From Polytrichum commune (taxonomy: Eukaryota; Streptophyta; Polytrichopsida; Polytrichales; Polytrichaceae): a stretch of DNA of 64,000 nt. A model generated the notes under the pieces. The model was not told the origin of the DNA. It searched no databases and worked only from the letters and a program-made list of their open reading frames with translations. Of the stretch, positions 12,819 through 24,928 are shown in pieces. The first letter of the stretch is position 1, and each line of letters begins with the position of its first letter. Where the stretch lies: positions 45,337,554 to 45,401,553 of the forward strand of contig OX485803.1 in the NCBI GenBank assembly GCA_950295325.1, read 5' to 3'. Both the position numbers and the translations under genes were made by a program.

Positions 12819-13204
12819 CACTAAATATTATATCTAATGTCATATGGTGTTTTGTGCCACTGCAGTAACTTTTCTAAATGACACTTTCTATGAATAAGTT
12901 TACAAATATTGTCATCCCAACTGACTTTCACTTCATCCAAATGCCAATTATTGTTTGGTGTAATTTGCATCCTAACAATTATGTGATGAAATATTGCCAT
13001 GAATGGTTGAGATTTGGATGAAAAGTTAGTCAGTAAGTGACAACAAATGCAAAACTGTCAATCCATAATGCCCAAAAGAATATACAAGGAATGACAAATA
13101 ATGTCACGTTAACATTTAGGGTTTGTGACACCACACCAAGGCTTACAAGTACTAGTATTGAGCAAGAAAATTAGAATTGATGACACTAAATACAATATTT
13201 AGTG
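12819..13204 (-). mobile_element. MITE family M2, copy 2
   Basis: Both ends are the near-palindrome CACTAAATA(N)TATTTAGTG (12,819-12,839 and 13,184-13,204). The interior is the reverse complement of the copies at 7,201-7,568 and 19,413-19,810 (for example GGAATGACAAATAATGTCAC and GATGAAATATTG). Confidence 0.75.
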
Positions 13205-13440
13205 CAGTCCGACCAGTGGCCGGGAAGTTTTTGGACATAGTTGGTCAAGATCCTAGTGATTCCAAATCCAACCAATTACATGTTGACATCTTTTGTTTTT
13301 GTTTTTTTCATTTCAGGTTTATTCTACAAATTCCTCTAAAATGATCGGTAATCCTCCTGAAGTCTCGAACTTCAACTGGTTATTTCTCAAACTCAATCGG
13401 TTCATCTATAACTAACTGATAGTTCTCCCCCGATAGGGGG
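13205..13440 (+). repeat. Dispersed repeat, family R1, copy 2
   Basis: Shares an ordered series of motifs with 5,625-5,870: GATCCTAGTG, AATGATCGGTAAT, GAACTTCAACTGGTTATTTC and TTCATCTATAACTAACTGA. It abuts the right end of the M2 MITE. Confidence 0.6.
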
Positions 13441-13827
13441 GACGTTAAACACCCTTCCCCCCCATGAACTTTTTTGGGGAGGTAGATTCGGGCAAGGGCG
13501 ATCACCCAAAGACAAATCCAAATTTATTGGAATTAATTCCAATAAATTATGATTAATTCTAGTAAGTACATTTTATAATTAGTTAGGCTTGATAATTTTG
13601 GTAAGCATACTTTCTGATTGAGTTGGGATTAATTAGTATTAATTAAAATTAATTAGACTTAGTTACTTTCAATCACACTTAATTAGTTTAAATGCATATG
13701 AAGACTTTGTGAAAGTAGAAGGTATTAACTAGACTATAATATTTAACATATTAAAAATAAATCACTAATTTTAGTCCCATTTTAGAATGACAAAGACACT
13801 TTCAATGATAAGTCACAAAAATTATAA
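13441..13827. other. AT-rich spacer
   Basis: Low-complexity AATTA/TTAATT-rich sequence. No feature recognised. Confidence 0.45.
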
Positions 13828-14036
13828 CCTCAGTTTTAGTGAGGGTTTGGTAATATTTTTGACTTCCAAGTTAATTACATGCTTTTTCAGCGGTTTCACT
13901 TTGAAAATGAAATCGCAGTCAATTGCTTATTTATTCAATGAAGCTGAACACATATATTGAATTTTGAACCTTGAAAGGTGAAGTGCACTCAATATGAGAT
14001 TCGTGGATAAGTGACCTTCAAGAATACAAGGGTAAT
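13828..14036 (+). mobile_element. Partial copy of foldback family FB1
   Basis: GAGGGTTTGGTAATATTTTTGACTTCCAAGTTAATTACA-type sequence (quoted here only by its GACTTCCAAGTTAATTACAT core) and the following arm (ACCTTGAAAGGTGAAGTGCACTC, ACCTTCAAGAATACAAGGGT) match the centre and right arm of the 11,709-12,280 element. The left arm and the GC-rich ends are missing. Confidence 0.65.
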
Positions 14037-15355
14037 GATTTTTTCGAAGTCGGGCGGGCAGCAGAATACGGTCAGGTACAGAAAATCTGGACGGGCATCT
14101 GCCCCTGACCGAATATACCTCCCCCGATAACCGGACAGTGAGTCCGACATGATATAGCCCTCCCAATGTACTTTTAATGAAAAGAAAGCAACTTTCAAGT
14201 CCCCGAGAATGATATCGGAAATGGTAATAATAGTAATTAGTCGACAATAGGAAGCTGGTGAATTCTGGATCTGCTGGCACCCACATTTGTCTGTCTCGAG
14301 AGCCACGGAGATCACGCGGTTAATAGTTAAGTGGCTGCACAGTATTTCTTCCCAGTCACTATGTAGTTTGTTAGTAACCAATATAATCATAGATCCAGAT
14401 TCGGCGACGACGTTGCATTGCGTGCAGTGGCTCCAGGTTGTAAGTAGTACTACTGCTAGAAATAAGAATTGTGGGATTGCAGGCTGATCCGGTGGGGCAT
14501 CATGATTCATGATGAGTGTCTGCGTTGTTGCGGTAGCGTCTCCGATTTACCAGATTGCGCCAGCGAGTGAAGATTAAGAATCACAAACGACTTGCAGGCT
14601 CTGGTTGCAGAAGCAATAGGAAGTCAACCCTCGTTTTTTGGACTTTGCCGAAAACTTCAATGGCTTTTTCTCTTCAAGGTTTATTGACATTGACAATGAC
14701 AAAAAGGGTTAAGTAATCAAGACTGAAAACATCTTGCAAGGTAACCCGGTTGGGAGGTTTGCTGCAATAGCTGCTGTGATCGTCTGTACTATGTATCCTC
14801 AGATCCGTTTCTAAAGTCAAATCCTCTTGTCAACTCCTCCTCCATCCGTCCGCTGGATCGAGCATAGCTGACTAGACTTTTTATAAGCTGGTGCTTCTCA
14901 CCAGGTTCTGGAATTAGTCACGTGCAGAAATTGCAATCCATATTCCACTGCTTCCGAATGTTAAAGCGGCGATGGAGATATATACATGATCACTCATCAG
15001 AACTGTCTGCAATCCCTCCGCCCTCCTGATCAGGATTCTTGTCCCGGACAGATGCCAGTGTGGAAATGATCATCGTTGTTCAGGTGATTGCATGCACGAG
15101 TAGCAACAATAGTATGTGGGTTGAGTACCAGGGGGGATTTGTGCTGCTCTCATTTAATTTGTTCGGTAATGACACTGGAGCTTCCTGCAACTGGAGAGCC
15201 ATTCTGGGGAAGCGTTTCGACTGATGAAATCCTCTTTCGTGATTGTAGTTGCATCAGTTTGATTGCAAGGCAATAGTTATAACACTCTGGCATTCAATGC
15301 AAAACCTCAGCATATAGCGGCCTGTGAGTTACTCTGAGCTCCAGCGAGAGCAGAG
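14037..15355 (+). promoter_or_regulatory. Upstream region of the multicopper oxidase gene
   Basis: About 1.3 kb of mixed-composition DNA with no recognisable repeat, lying between a foldback remnant and the oxidase start codon. TATATA at about 14,977 (GGAGATATATACATG) and TTATAAG at about 14,881 are candidate TATA boxes. The transcription start and any 5' UTR intron cannot be fixed from sequence alone. A 173-codon minus-strand frame (14,510-13,989) runs into the foldback repeat and is rejected as a gene. Confidence 0.3.
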
Positions 15356-18300
15356 ATGATTCTGGCAATGGGCTACTCCACCACCACCACCACCACCACC
15401 TGCCGAGTCTACTTGCGAGGAGCACTTTTTGTTGCAGTGGGTGTGCTCCTTTTCACAACTCTTCATGTCCACGTTGCTGTTGAAGCCGCAGATTCGGAAT
15501 GTCAGAATTTAGCAGCGTCCCCAACGTTGACACCCTTCGTCGACGAGCTTCCGATTATGAGGACAATCCATCTCACTACCAAAAAAATCACAATCGGTGC
15601 CTGGAAAATCAAGCAGGTGAAACAAACTATCCTTACCGTTACCCAAAATTCGATTCATTCATCAACTTTTCTATATTTCTGCAAGAAATATTACGACACT
15701 TGATCTCTGCAGACATCCGATTGCTACATTTTGCATTGCGGTGAAATTTATTCATTTCAAATTCACCAAGACTTTGTCAGGAACAGAGAGAAGGAGAGAA
15801 TTGTAAGAAAGGCTCTCCACCCAAGGTAACGTTTAAGAAGTAAGTCGCATAAGCTGATGATTTTCCTCTCACCCCCGAGCCTCTTTCATTTATATGTAGA
15901 TTACACTTATTGTCTCTTGACACTACATTTCAAGATACTAGAACACCAATCCACTTGGTGTATTCATCTACCCTTAAGCTTAAAATGCCTCCTCTAGAAT
16001 TTGCAAGGTCACTGGAGACCTTTTGTTGATTGAGCAAACTTAGACTCTTCGAATTCCAACAGACTTTGCTTACTATTATAAATGTATCTGCAGAAACTCC
16101 ACCGAGACCTACCGCCCACGACACTGTACGCATACGGCGAGTCGCAGAAGACGGCGAGCTTCCCCGGGCCAACACTCGAGGCGACCCGCAATGTCGCTGC
16201 TAACATTCGGTGGGAGAATCACATCACTGATGTGGAGCATTTCCTCCCCGTGGACAGGACGCTAATGTGGGCAAACCCGAAAAAAGGCGGTGTGCCCATA
16301 GTGGTGCACCTCCACGGGGCCGAGACTCAGAGCGAGTTCGACGGCCACCCCGACTCGTGGTGGACGTCGCAGAAAGAATATGGGCTCACTTACACGACCC
16401 AAAATTACACTTACCCCAACAAGCAACGGGCAACATCGCTGTGGTAGGGAGAGAGAGAGAAAGAGGTCACATGCTAAGCTGATGATTATCCTCTCTGCCC
16501 CGAGCCTCATTTCCTCATGCATATTAAACTAGTAGTCTCTTGACACTTCGTGTCAAGATATAACTAGAACACCAATCCACTTGATTGTTCATGTACTCTA
16601 AAAGCTCACTTGGTTGTTCATGTACTCTAAAAGCTCACTTGGTTGTTCATGTACTCTAAAGCTCACTTGGTTCCTCATCTAGATGTATAAGGTCACTTAA
16701 TGAGACCGTTTAGTAGTTGAGCTAACTTAATTAGAGTCGTTGGTTTTCAACAGGTACCACGACCATGCGGTGGGCATCACACGCTTGAACGTGGCAGCAG
16801 GGATGGCGGCGTTGTACTTCCTTCGAGATGTATCCCACGAGGCCAAACTTGACAACCTCTTCCCGCCTGGCCGATTCGAAATCCCGTTTGTCATCAAAGA
16901 TTCACAGTTATGGGGGAACGGCTCCATTAATTTCCCCAACATTGGGAACGGCCCAGCCTTCCACCCTGTGTGGTGCCCGGAATATTTCGGTGACACGATT
17001 CTGGTGAATGGAAAGGCGTGGCCTCACCTCACCGTCACCGCTCGCATCTACCGGTTCCGCATGCTCAATGCTGCGAACGCCCGCTTCTTCAATCTCACCA
17101 TGAGCAACCCCAAACTTAGGTTCATCAAAATTGGAACCGACAGCGGCCTCCTGCAGAAACCGCAGAAAGTGTCTTCGCTACTATTCGCGCCTGCCGAGCG
17201 CTTGGACGTGTTGGTCGATTTCTCAACCTTGAAAGCGGGTGATATGGTCTACTTCAACAACTCGGGGGCTGCTCCGTTTCCCGCAGGCATGCCCAACTTC
17301 AGCCCGCCGCAAACCAACTCCGTCATGAAATTGAAGGTGCGTTTTACACGCAACCTCCGTTTTAGTGGTTGATGGTTGTGTGTACCGTTTTGGTGGTTGA
17401 TGTCATGTTTTAGTGGTTGATAGTTGAGGGTAGTTGCTATGATGATCGTAGTTTGCTTTCTTTGGTTCTATTCTGATTGTGTTTACTATGCAGCGTTGGG
17501 AAATAACTTCAAGGTCAAAGCATGGAAGATGATGATTTATAGGAGAAATTTACCCTTAGATAAAATTTGATAATTTTCTCTACTCCATGGATTGCACCAG
17601 CAGTAGGGATGATCATTGAGGTCAAATCCACCGTTTTAATGGGTTTATGGTTTTAGTTTACTTTCTTTGGTTCTATTGGGAAGGATAGATGACAACCATA
17701 ATCAACTCTAATTATTTGTCCAATTACGATATAAGGTGTAGTTCCGAGTAGTTCTAGTTTACTTCCTTTGGATTATTTTGTTAGTATTTACTATGGAACG
17801 GGGAGAGAACTTCAATGCCAAAGCATACAAGAGGATGATTTGTAGGAGGCAATTCCTGTTAGACCAAATGTCTACCAAAGTCCATGAATTATTTTTCTTC
17901 ACTCCATGGATCGCACAATAGTAGGGACGATCATTGAGGTCAAATCCACTCGTCAACTACAAGAGTACTTGTGTGTAAACCAAAAGGGATCGCATTGTGG
18001 TTGAAAGTGGGCCCGAATCACAACTACACTCATTGTGTGTAAATGCACCTTCAATCAGGTCGTTGCATGCCCGGAGGCAGACAAAGTCGGTGAGGAAGAG
18101 GCGTTGAAGGCATTCAAGGATTCTGTTGTCCCTGTGCCGACCTTTGGTTTCCATAATGCGCTTCGTCGACGGTTGCTGCTTCAAGAGTTCGACGATCCAC
18201 TGACTGGACCCATCATCTCCACTCTGGGCAACCGGACTTGGTATCAGCCGGTGACAGAGAAACCGCGAGAAGGGGCGGTGGAGGTGTGGGAGTTGATCAA

Positions 18301-20196
18301 CACCACTCCGGATGCGCATCCAATCCATATCCATCTCATCCAATTCACAGTTTTGAATCAACAACCCTTCGATTTGAATAGGTAAGTAAGTAGTTCGGCC
18401 CACCTCCATCTCCATCTTGTCCGATTTACCGTTTTGTGTGGAGAGAGGGATTATCGCATACGAGCGTACCTCTCATCCGGCCAACATAAAATCTTGAGCC
18501 CTTATAGGTTTGTGGCCGATTATCTCAAATGACATGGACTAGGCTAACTTGGGGTCTTTGAAGATGATTCTTCAGTTAACAAATCATTAAACATGGCACG
18601 CGATAAGTGACTACTGACTAGGTATTGCATGGGATGAGCACCGATACCAACTACACTGTGTATCAGATAATGTACTCAACGAACCCTGCTACGGGATGTA
18701 GCAAGGTGTCCTTGTGCTCTCTACCAAGTTGTGGGAGCGACGAGATAGATACAGGAGGAGCCTTGCTACAACCTGTATGATACCAAGCGTACAATCTATA
18801 TTTGTTATGTTCGTGTCCAATGAAGACACAAAACATTAGTGAGATCCAAGTCGACATATGTCAATACTGGACATAAACGATGATTTGGATATTTCAAATT
18901 GGTGAATGGCTTGTGGTAGTCAATATAACTCAACACGACCTTAGGATGTGGGCGACTTGGATGCTGGCGCAAATTTGACACATCATGTCCCCAAATTGGC
19001 TATGGTGTCTAGATTACCATAGAAAATTGTATGGTTCAACACCATATGGTGCCTATGATGGTTTGTTTTGGATATGTACAATTGAAACTTAGATATGTAC
19101 CTATACATTAATATACTCCTATGTAGGCCACAGTCCATGATAGGTACACTCACCTTATTCGAAGCTTGCTCAACAAAAAACATGGTTGTTTTTACAAACC
19201 CACATATTAGGTAGTTTCATATGTTAAATTTTTCCATAATTGTCAAAGTCAACATTTATAACTTGTTTGGAGTATCAGAGAGGCAAAGTACCAAGGGAAG
19301 GACACATGTTCCTTGTAGTGAACCCTTTTGTGGGTTCACCTTCAAAGTCATTTAGCATCAAGCCATGAATTGTTGTCACTACGGCAATCGTAGTTCCTTT
19401 GGAAGAGAATTGCATTAAATATTGTATTTAGTGTCACCAATTCTATGTGTCTTGCTCAAAATCAAATGTAAACCGCCCATGTAGTGTCACCACCACTGAT
19501 TGTAAACCTAGCATTATTGTCATTCCTTGTAAAAAATATTTGGGCATTATAGATTCACAATGTCGCAATTATTGTCACTTACTAAGTGGTTTTTTATCCA
19601 AATCTAATTGATTTTTCATCTATGACAATATTTCATTATATAAATGTTAGGATGGAAAATATACCAAACTTTGTTTCAAAATTGGCATGAATTTCACTCA
19701 AATTTCACTCATCCGTGACAACACTTGTAAACTTATTCATAAGAAGTATCATTAGAAAAGTAACCACATTGACATAAAATACTATGTGACACTAAATACA
19801 TTATGCAGTGTATCGGTAAGGAACCATGATTCCAGTAGCAGAGTATCAAATGGAGTGTAGTGCAGTGTGTTCCCCTCACTTATGGTGAATGACTCACATG
19901 TATTTTGATTTTTGCACAGGTTTATAGGTGGCACATGTAACATTACAGCTGACTATGAGAAACCAGGAAGTTGTTTCACAGGTGCACCTGAAGCTCCTTC
20001 CATCTGGCAAACTGGACAAAAAGACACTGCGATTGTCTTGCCATCATATGTCACACGATATGGAATTCGATTTTTGACTGCAGATGGTCGGCCATTCTCA
20101 TTTGACCCAACAGTTGGTCCTGGCTATGTGTGGCATTGCCATATCTTAGATCATGAAGATAACGACATGATGCGTCCTTACAAGATTATACATTGA
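15356..20196 (+). CDS. LPR1-like: LPR1-like secreted multicopper oxidase (ferroxidase type), five exons
   Basis: Exons 15,356-15,616; 16,094-16,443; 16,754-17,336; 18,059-18,381; 19,920-20,196 join in frame through GT-AG introns to 597 aa. The family's Arabidopsis member is about 580 aa and bacterial CotA about 510. Residues 1-45 hold a poly-Thr run and then a hydrophobic signal-peptide-like segment (GALFVAVGVLLFTT). The order is that of CotA/LPR: KLHRDLPPT (88-96), VHLHG (158-162, His159/161), YHDH (205-208, split after its preceding Trp by intron 2), HPIHIHL (485-491), and WHCHILDHEDNDMM (577-590) with type-1 Cys579, His584 and axial Met589. All copper-binding clusters are present, so it should be active. 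Plant LPR proteins are cell-wall ferroxidases in phosphate- and iron-dependent root signalling. That role is known for Arabidopsis and only inferred here. The substrate could differ in this lineage. Confidence 0.93.
15850..16093 (+). repeat. Intron 1 segment homologous to intron 2
   Basis: The 3' part of intron 1 (GCTGATGATT.TCCTCTC, CCCCGAGCCTC, TAGTCTCTTGACACT-like, AGAACACCAATCCACTTG, AAGGTCACT.GAGACC) aligns in order with 16,475-16,753 of intron 2 and runs close to the 3' splice sites in both. This is either a local duplication or two copies of one intron-borne element. Confidence 0.7.
16475..16753 (+). repeat. Intron 2 segment homologous to intron 1
   Basis: Partner of 15,850-16,093. 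It additionally contains three tandem copies of a unit of about 29 bp (GTTCATGTACTCTAAAAGCT) at 16,591-16,672, which expand this copy. Confidence 0.7.
17448..17953 (+). repeat. Duplicated segment within intron 3
   Basis: About 185-200 bp occur twice (17,448-17,632 and 17,755-17,953). Shared cores are TAGTTT(G/A)CTT(T/C)CTTTGG, GAGAACTTCAA-like, CACTCCATGGAT(T/C)GCAC and GATCATTGAGGTCAAATCCA. The copies are clearly diverged, so the duplication is old. Confidence 0.75.
19413..19810 (+). mobile_element. MITE family M2, copy 3, in intron 4 of the oxidase gene
   Basis: Ends CATTAAATATTGTATTTAGTG (19,413-19,433) and CACTAAATACATTATGCAGTG (19,790-19,810). The interior matches the copies near 7.2 and 12.8 kb. 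It lies about 110 bp upstream of the exon 5 splice acceptor. Confidence 0.75.
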
Positions 20197-20630
20197 TGAG
20201 GTGAGTTGCTGTTAATTCAATAAATTTGTCAACTTCCTGCTCAGCTTCTAGGATGTTGATCAGGATGTATTTTGTGGTTGTGTGTAATGTGGAATCACTT
20301 ATGACTTACCTTTGAGCATCTAATATATGTGTTTATTGGAAATTTCAAAATTTACTGAAGACTCGACTGATGTTAAAAAAATGTGCAGGTTTGCTTCATT
20401 AAGGCCGCAATCAAATTGGTTGACTGTAGGAGCATGAGAAAGTGGCAGTGCATACCCTACAATTGTACACTTTAGAGAGCTTCAGTTCAATTAATGATAT
20501 CATTGCATCTCATTGCTGAGTGCAAATTAAACTACAAAGATTAGAACCCATTTGTTACATTGCGACGTACAGTATACCATTTGTTGTTTGCAATTCATCA
20601 ATCAATAAAACTTTGGCTGCAATTGTCCGA
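20197..20630 (+). other. Probable 3' UTR of the oxidase gene, possibly spliced
   Basis: GAG|GTGAGT four bases after the stop codon (20,201) and GTGCAG| at 20,388 could bound a 3' UTR intron. AATAAA signals occur at 20,219-20,224 and 20,604-20,609. Transcript evidence is needed to choose between them. Confidence 0.4.
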
Positions 20631-21623
20631 TAGACTATTTCAATCCTAAGTGTTATGTCTACAGACTGGGCATTCTTAGTGGCATCACAATAAATGAGAT
20701 CTTTTTGACTAATGATATGCCCACGTGCCATTATTCAGTAGCTTGACATTGCTCTTTTTATGTTTCCAGCTGATAAACCTCCCAACAATTACTGTAGAGA
20801 TGAAGTGCTCACTACTAGGATTTAAGGTAGTTATTAACACCACTTGTTCACCTGGACCCTAATATCAACACTTGTGTTGATACAGTGTGTTCTCAAGAGT
20901 AAGGGTTGCTTCCTAGTTTATTATAAGCTATTGTCAGTCAATATTTTGTCTTCTACCAGGCATGTGGAAAGAAAACTTCAATTTGGGTTGCACATGACAC
21001 CAGTTCAAAAGACTCGACTGATGTTTCTCGTCATTCAAGACACGTGTACTTCTCTCAAACTCATGACAACCTTGGATGTGCAGGTTTCTCTGGAGATTAT
21101 TTAAACACAGTCAATCAAAGAACTTACTTGGGAGTCTACATAGGTTTAAATAATTCCCTGATTTGCTGAGAATGTCTTCTTTGAAAAAGAATTATAGACT
21201 AGGAAATTATTACAGTACATATCAGTTCTCCAGGAAGCAACCAAAGCTGGTCTATATATAATATGATCTCATCAATTGTGGAACATCATATCCTAAATAT
21301 TTTTGTTCGCAGCCACAATCACAAAATGGTAAAAGTGTGGTCAACGTTACATTGTAACTACGAGCATTCCATATCCTCTTTAGGATCTTCACTGCTAAAA
21401 GGTACATATCATAGATTTAACTACAATGCCACTACCTAATTGCAAGTATATTTTGAGTGTACAATGCAGTTATAGTACAACATCAACAATAACTGCAATA
21501 TACTGCACTCCATTGATGGTACTCAACATTTGCAATGGCTTTCAAGTCACACGCTTGCATTGATAGCAGGCTTACATTAGACTGCAATACTGCAAGCATA
21601 ACTATACTTTTTTCATGTTACTC
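20631..21623. other. Gene-free stretch
   Basis: No gene. A short echo of the 3' UTR (AGACTCGACTGATGTT at about 20,358 and again at about 21,012) hints at an old local duplication. Confidence 0.4.
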
Positions 21624-22207
21624 AGGCTTTCTCAAGATATGACTAGTTTTCCATTGAGCCCTTTACATGGAAAGAGCATTGGGGGGAACATCAAGGTCAC
21701 ATAAATGTGTAATTTGACTCCTTGATTAATTTGCACCTGTTTAGACATAAAAGACTTGAAGTTAGTTCTCTGATCACGAGATGAATGTAATTTGACTACA
21801 TTAACTTGGCTTACTGTAAGAGAATATAACTTAGACTTGCATGTAATAAGAGTCAAACTGAAAATCTGACAAATTAAAATTCTATTTCACTGTTTTTTTT
21901 CAAAAGCATTGTTACCATGTTAGATGTCAAGCTCAGGTCCTCTCAAGCAGAAATGACTAGTTTTGTTTTGAGTCATTGACAGGGAAAGAGTATTGGGATC
22001 ATCAAGGTCACAAGAGTATGTAGTATTTCGCGTCCTGTTAAGACATAAATTAATTGAAGTCAGTAGGAAGTAAGACACAAGAACACGGTGAGAAGTTTAT
22101 TCCCTACTCATGAGATTATTGTAATAAATTTGACTACAAGAACTCAGGTTATCATGGGAGAGAAAATAACTTACTCTACATGTAATAAGAGACCAAAATG
22201 AAACCCA
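21624..22207 (+). repeat. Tandem duplication with units of about 300 bp
   Basis: Units at about 21,624-21,870 and 21,932-22,207 share CTCAGG, ATGACTAGTTTT, GGAAAGAG.ATTGGG, CATCAAGGTCACA, AGACATAAA, TAATTTGACTAC-like and CATGTAATAAGAG in the same order. The second carries extra inserted sequence. Confidence 0.7.
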
Positions 22208-23904
22208 ACTGTGGCTACAGCCCACCACATAAGGGGAAAAATAACCAATGCACATGTATGACAATGCATATGTACTCATACAAGGGATGTGCTTAGACGC
22301 ACATATTGAGAAACACACAATCTTTAAGCTTGAATATTACTGTCATGTCGCCAATCAACCAATTGGGGTTATAATAGTGTGTTAATATACAAGCTGTGAC
22401 AAAAGTTGACCCTCCCCAACCCCAGTCCCTGGGGGTTCCCTGTTGCGAATTGACACTAAAATATGCTTACAAAAATATGTTCATTGTAACTAAAGGGAAT
22501 TGAAATTGTTCTTGAATTCACGAATCTGCTACCAAGGGCTCCAATGATCATTAGAACACCTCATGTTATTGATAACCTATTAATAACATATTGCACTATG
22601 TGAATCTCTGATGTAAATAACTTAAGATTTTGATACAAACCTGCTACAAATGGGCTACGAATATAAATTTTGTCTATAAGTATTGACCCCTGAGCCTAAC
22701 ATTTTCTCATGACCTCCATACAAGTCCAAATTAGCAACACAACTTGTGCCACTAAAACAAAACTGAAACATCCGCAAATCTATCACGGCCGTAGATTTGG
22801 AAGTTTTGAGTGGCACAAAGATGCGTTGGAGTGAGACCTGTATGAAGGGAGCGACTTAGGTGAATAATGATTCAGATATAATGATAAATAAATTTAAAAT
22901 CAAGGTTTTTCACGAATGTTACTGAGAGAAAACTCTCAGAGTCATCTAAGAAAAAAAAGGGACGTACCACAGTTTGAGAAGTCTTGAGTCATTTTCAATG
23001 TGGATTATCTGCCATCTTTGTAGTCAAAGTGCTTGTTTCACTGCAACCACACCACAATGTTACTCATGGTCATGAAAGTCGCCTATAAGGTACGTGGCTC
23101 TACTGTGGGCACTTCCCACTCCACAAACATATGAGGCTGTCGGTTCGACTCTGAAATTAGGTCTTCCAGGTTATAGCAAGTCATTTGAACTAGGATGGTT
23201 GTCATTTCAAGTTTTTGGATTGGAGTTGAGATGCATCATGTAGATTTTTAGAAGTTTAATTGGAAAAATCACTTGTTATTTAAGCACTCACATAGGCCCT
23301 CCCAATTATATTTATTAGTATTGGACTAAAAATGGAGTCTATAATCTGAGCACATCGTCTAATCTCATTGTAATATGACATGTATTGTGTCCACTCTAAA
23401 CTACATGCCTTTGCCATAAACATCAAACTATAGGCGTTAGATTAAGAAGAGTAACCACTTGAGGCTCACATACCTTGTGTGGTCCTTGAATACTAAGATT
23501 CTAAGATGCAAAGAGAATTGCACTGAGCAATATGTAGAGTAAATGGGACATGTATGCATCCTACATAGATAGTGACAAATACCTGAAATTTTTCTTTTAT
23601 GATAAATGAAGATCTCTTGTTACTGAATAGCTTTCATGTAATTATATGGTAGTTGCATGTTGTGTCGTCCTAGTACAACCGTTACTTCCTGTCCCAATAC
23701 ACCCAAAACATGCCCAGGAATCCATTTGCCTTCATGAATTTGCAACTAATTGAATTTGCACCACTTTATTGATATGAATTTGGTGGATCAATAAGTAAGA
23801 GGTACCTGGAAGGTGGGAGGAGAACACATGTAGCGTATGCATGTTGCAAGATTATTAGTTTCTTAGCTAATCCTGCACTGACATCACCCACATACCATTG
23901 GTAA
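22208..23904. other. Gene-free stretch
   Basis: No gene. At about 23,080-23,155 there is a tRNA-like segment with a good B box (GTCGGTTCGACTCTG) and a weaker A box. It may be a SINE head or tRNA pseudogene. Confidence 0.4.
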
Positions 23905-24420
23905 GACTTGGGTATACTAAGTTGCTACCTTTTCTTTTTCTAAGTGGGTAACCTAAGCAAGTTTGCATATTCAGGATAAACAAGAACCTAGGTATACTAA
24001 AATGCTACCTTTTCTTGGATCTTAATGATTAACCTAGACAAGCTGCATAATTAGGTTAAACAAGAACTAAGGTATGTTAAATTGTTATCCCTTGTATCTA
24101 AATAAATGTCCTAAATAAGCTAGCATATTTGAGATAAAGAAGAACATGTATGTTAAGTTGCTAACCAATATGTTAAGTTGTTACAAGAGTCAGGTAAACT
24201 ACCTAGACAAACTTTGAACATATTATTTGAGATAAATAAAATCTTGTGTACTATGTTAAATTATTACTTTTTTGGTCTGAATGGGCAACCTAGGCAAGCT
24301 AGCATATTTGAGATCAACAAGAATATGAGCATGAGAAGTTGTTATCCTTTTGTGTCCAAATGAACATTTTGCACAAGTTTAACATATCTAGGATAAATAA
24401 GAATTTGCATAAGCTAGAAT
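23905..24420 (+). repeat. Degenerate minisatellite
   Basis: About six imperfect units of 80-95 bp, each with the series GGTATA(C)TAA.TTGCTACC, then TGGGCAACCTA.GCAAGC, then AGCATATTTGAGATAAA.AAGAA. Unit lengths vary by small deletions. Confidence 0.75.
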
Positions 24421-24928
24421 CAACCTTAATGTGTATGCTACATTACTCTTGCTGCGATGGCTTTTGATTCGCCATCTAGGGATAGTCCCATGAGTTTAAC
24501 AATGTTATGCATGTAGATGATCCAGTTCACTGGAATTTCGAAGAACAAACATCTCATTTGTTGCAACTTCAGTCCCAAACCAATATACATGACAATGGTG
24601 CTAGAGGCTAGGCCTCCAGACCAATTATTCCAATACACTGACCTGCAACAAGAACTTGAAGGCTTGAAAAGGGCAGTGTTTCAGAGAGCCTATATATATA
24701 TATAGACGATTGTATGATGGTCATATTTTCCTTAGTGATGCATAACTTTGAATGTTGATGTAACATGTGAAAAATAAAAGCTGATGGAGGGTCGGCCACT
24801 TTGAGTGTGGTGATTTGGGTAGAGATCCTATGGACATTCTCAATCCAGGTTCGTGGCACCTTGTTTATGTATAGCTTTACCACTGTTATAAAACCAATTA
24901 CCAAGGAACATCATGCAAACTGTATTCT
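24421..24928. other. Gene-free stretch
   Basis: Nothing recognised apart from a short TATATA run near 24,691. Confidence 0.4.

Noticed and set aside
13989-14510. 173-codon minus-strand frame near the oxidase promoter
   Set aside because: It runs into the foldback repeat, has no domain and no homologous frame elsewhere.
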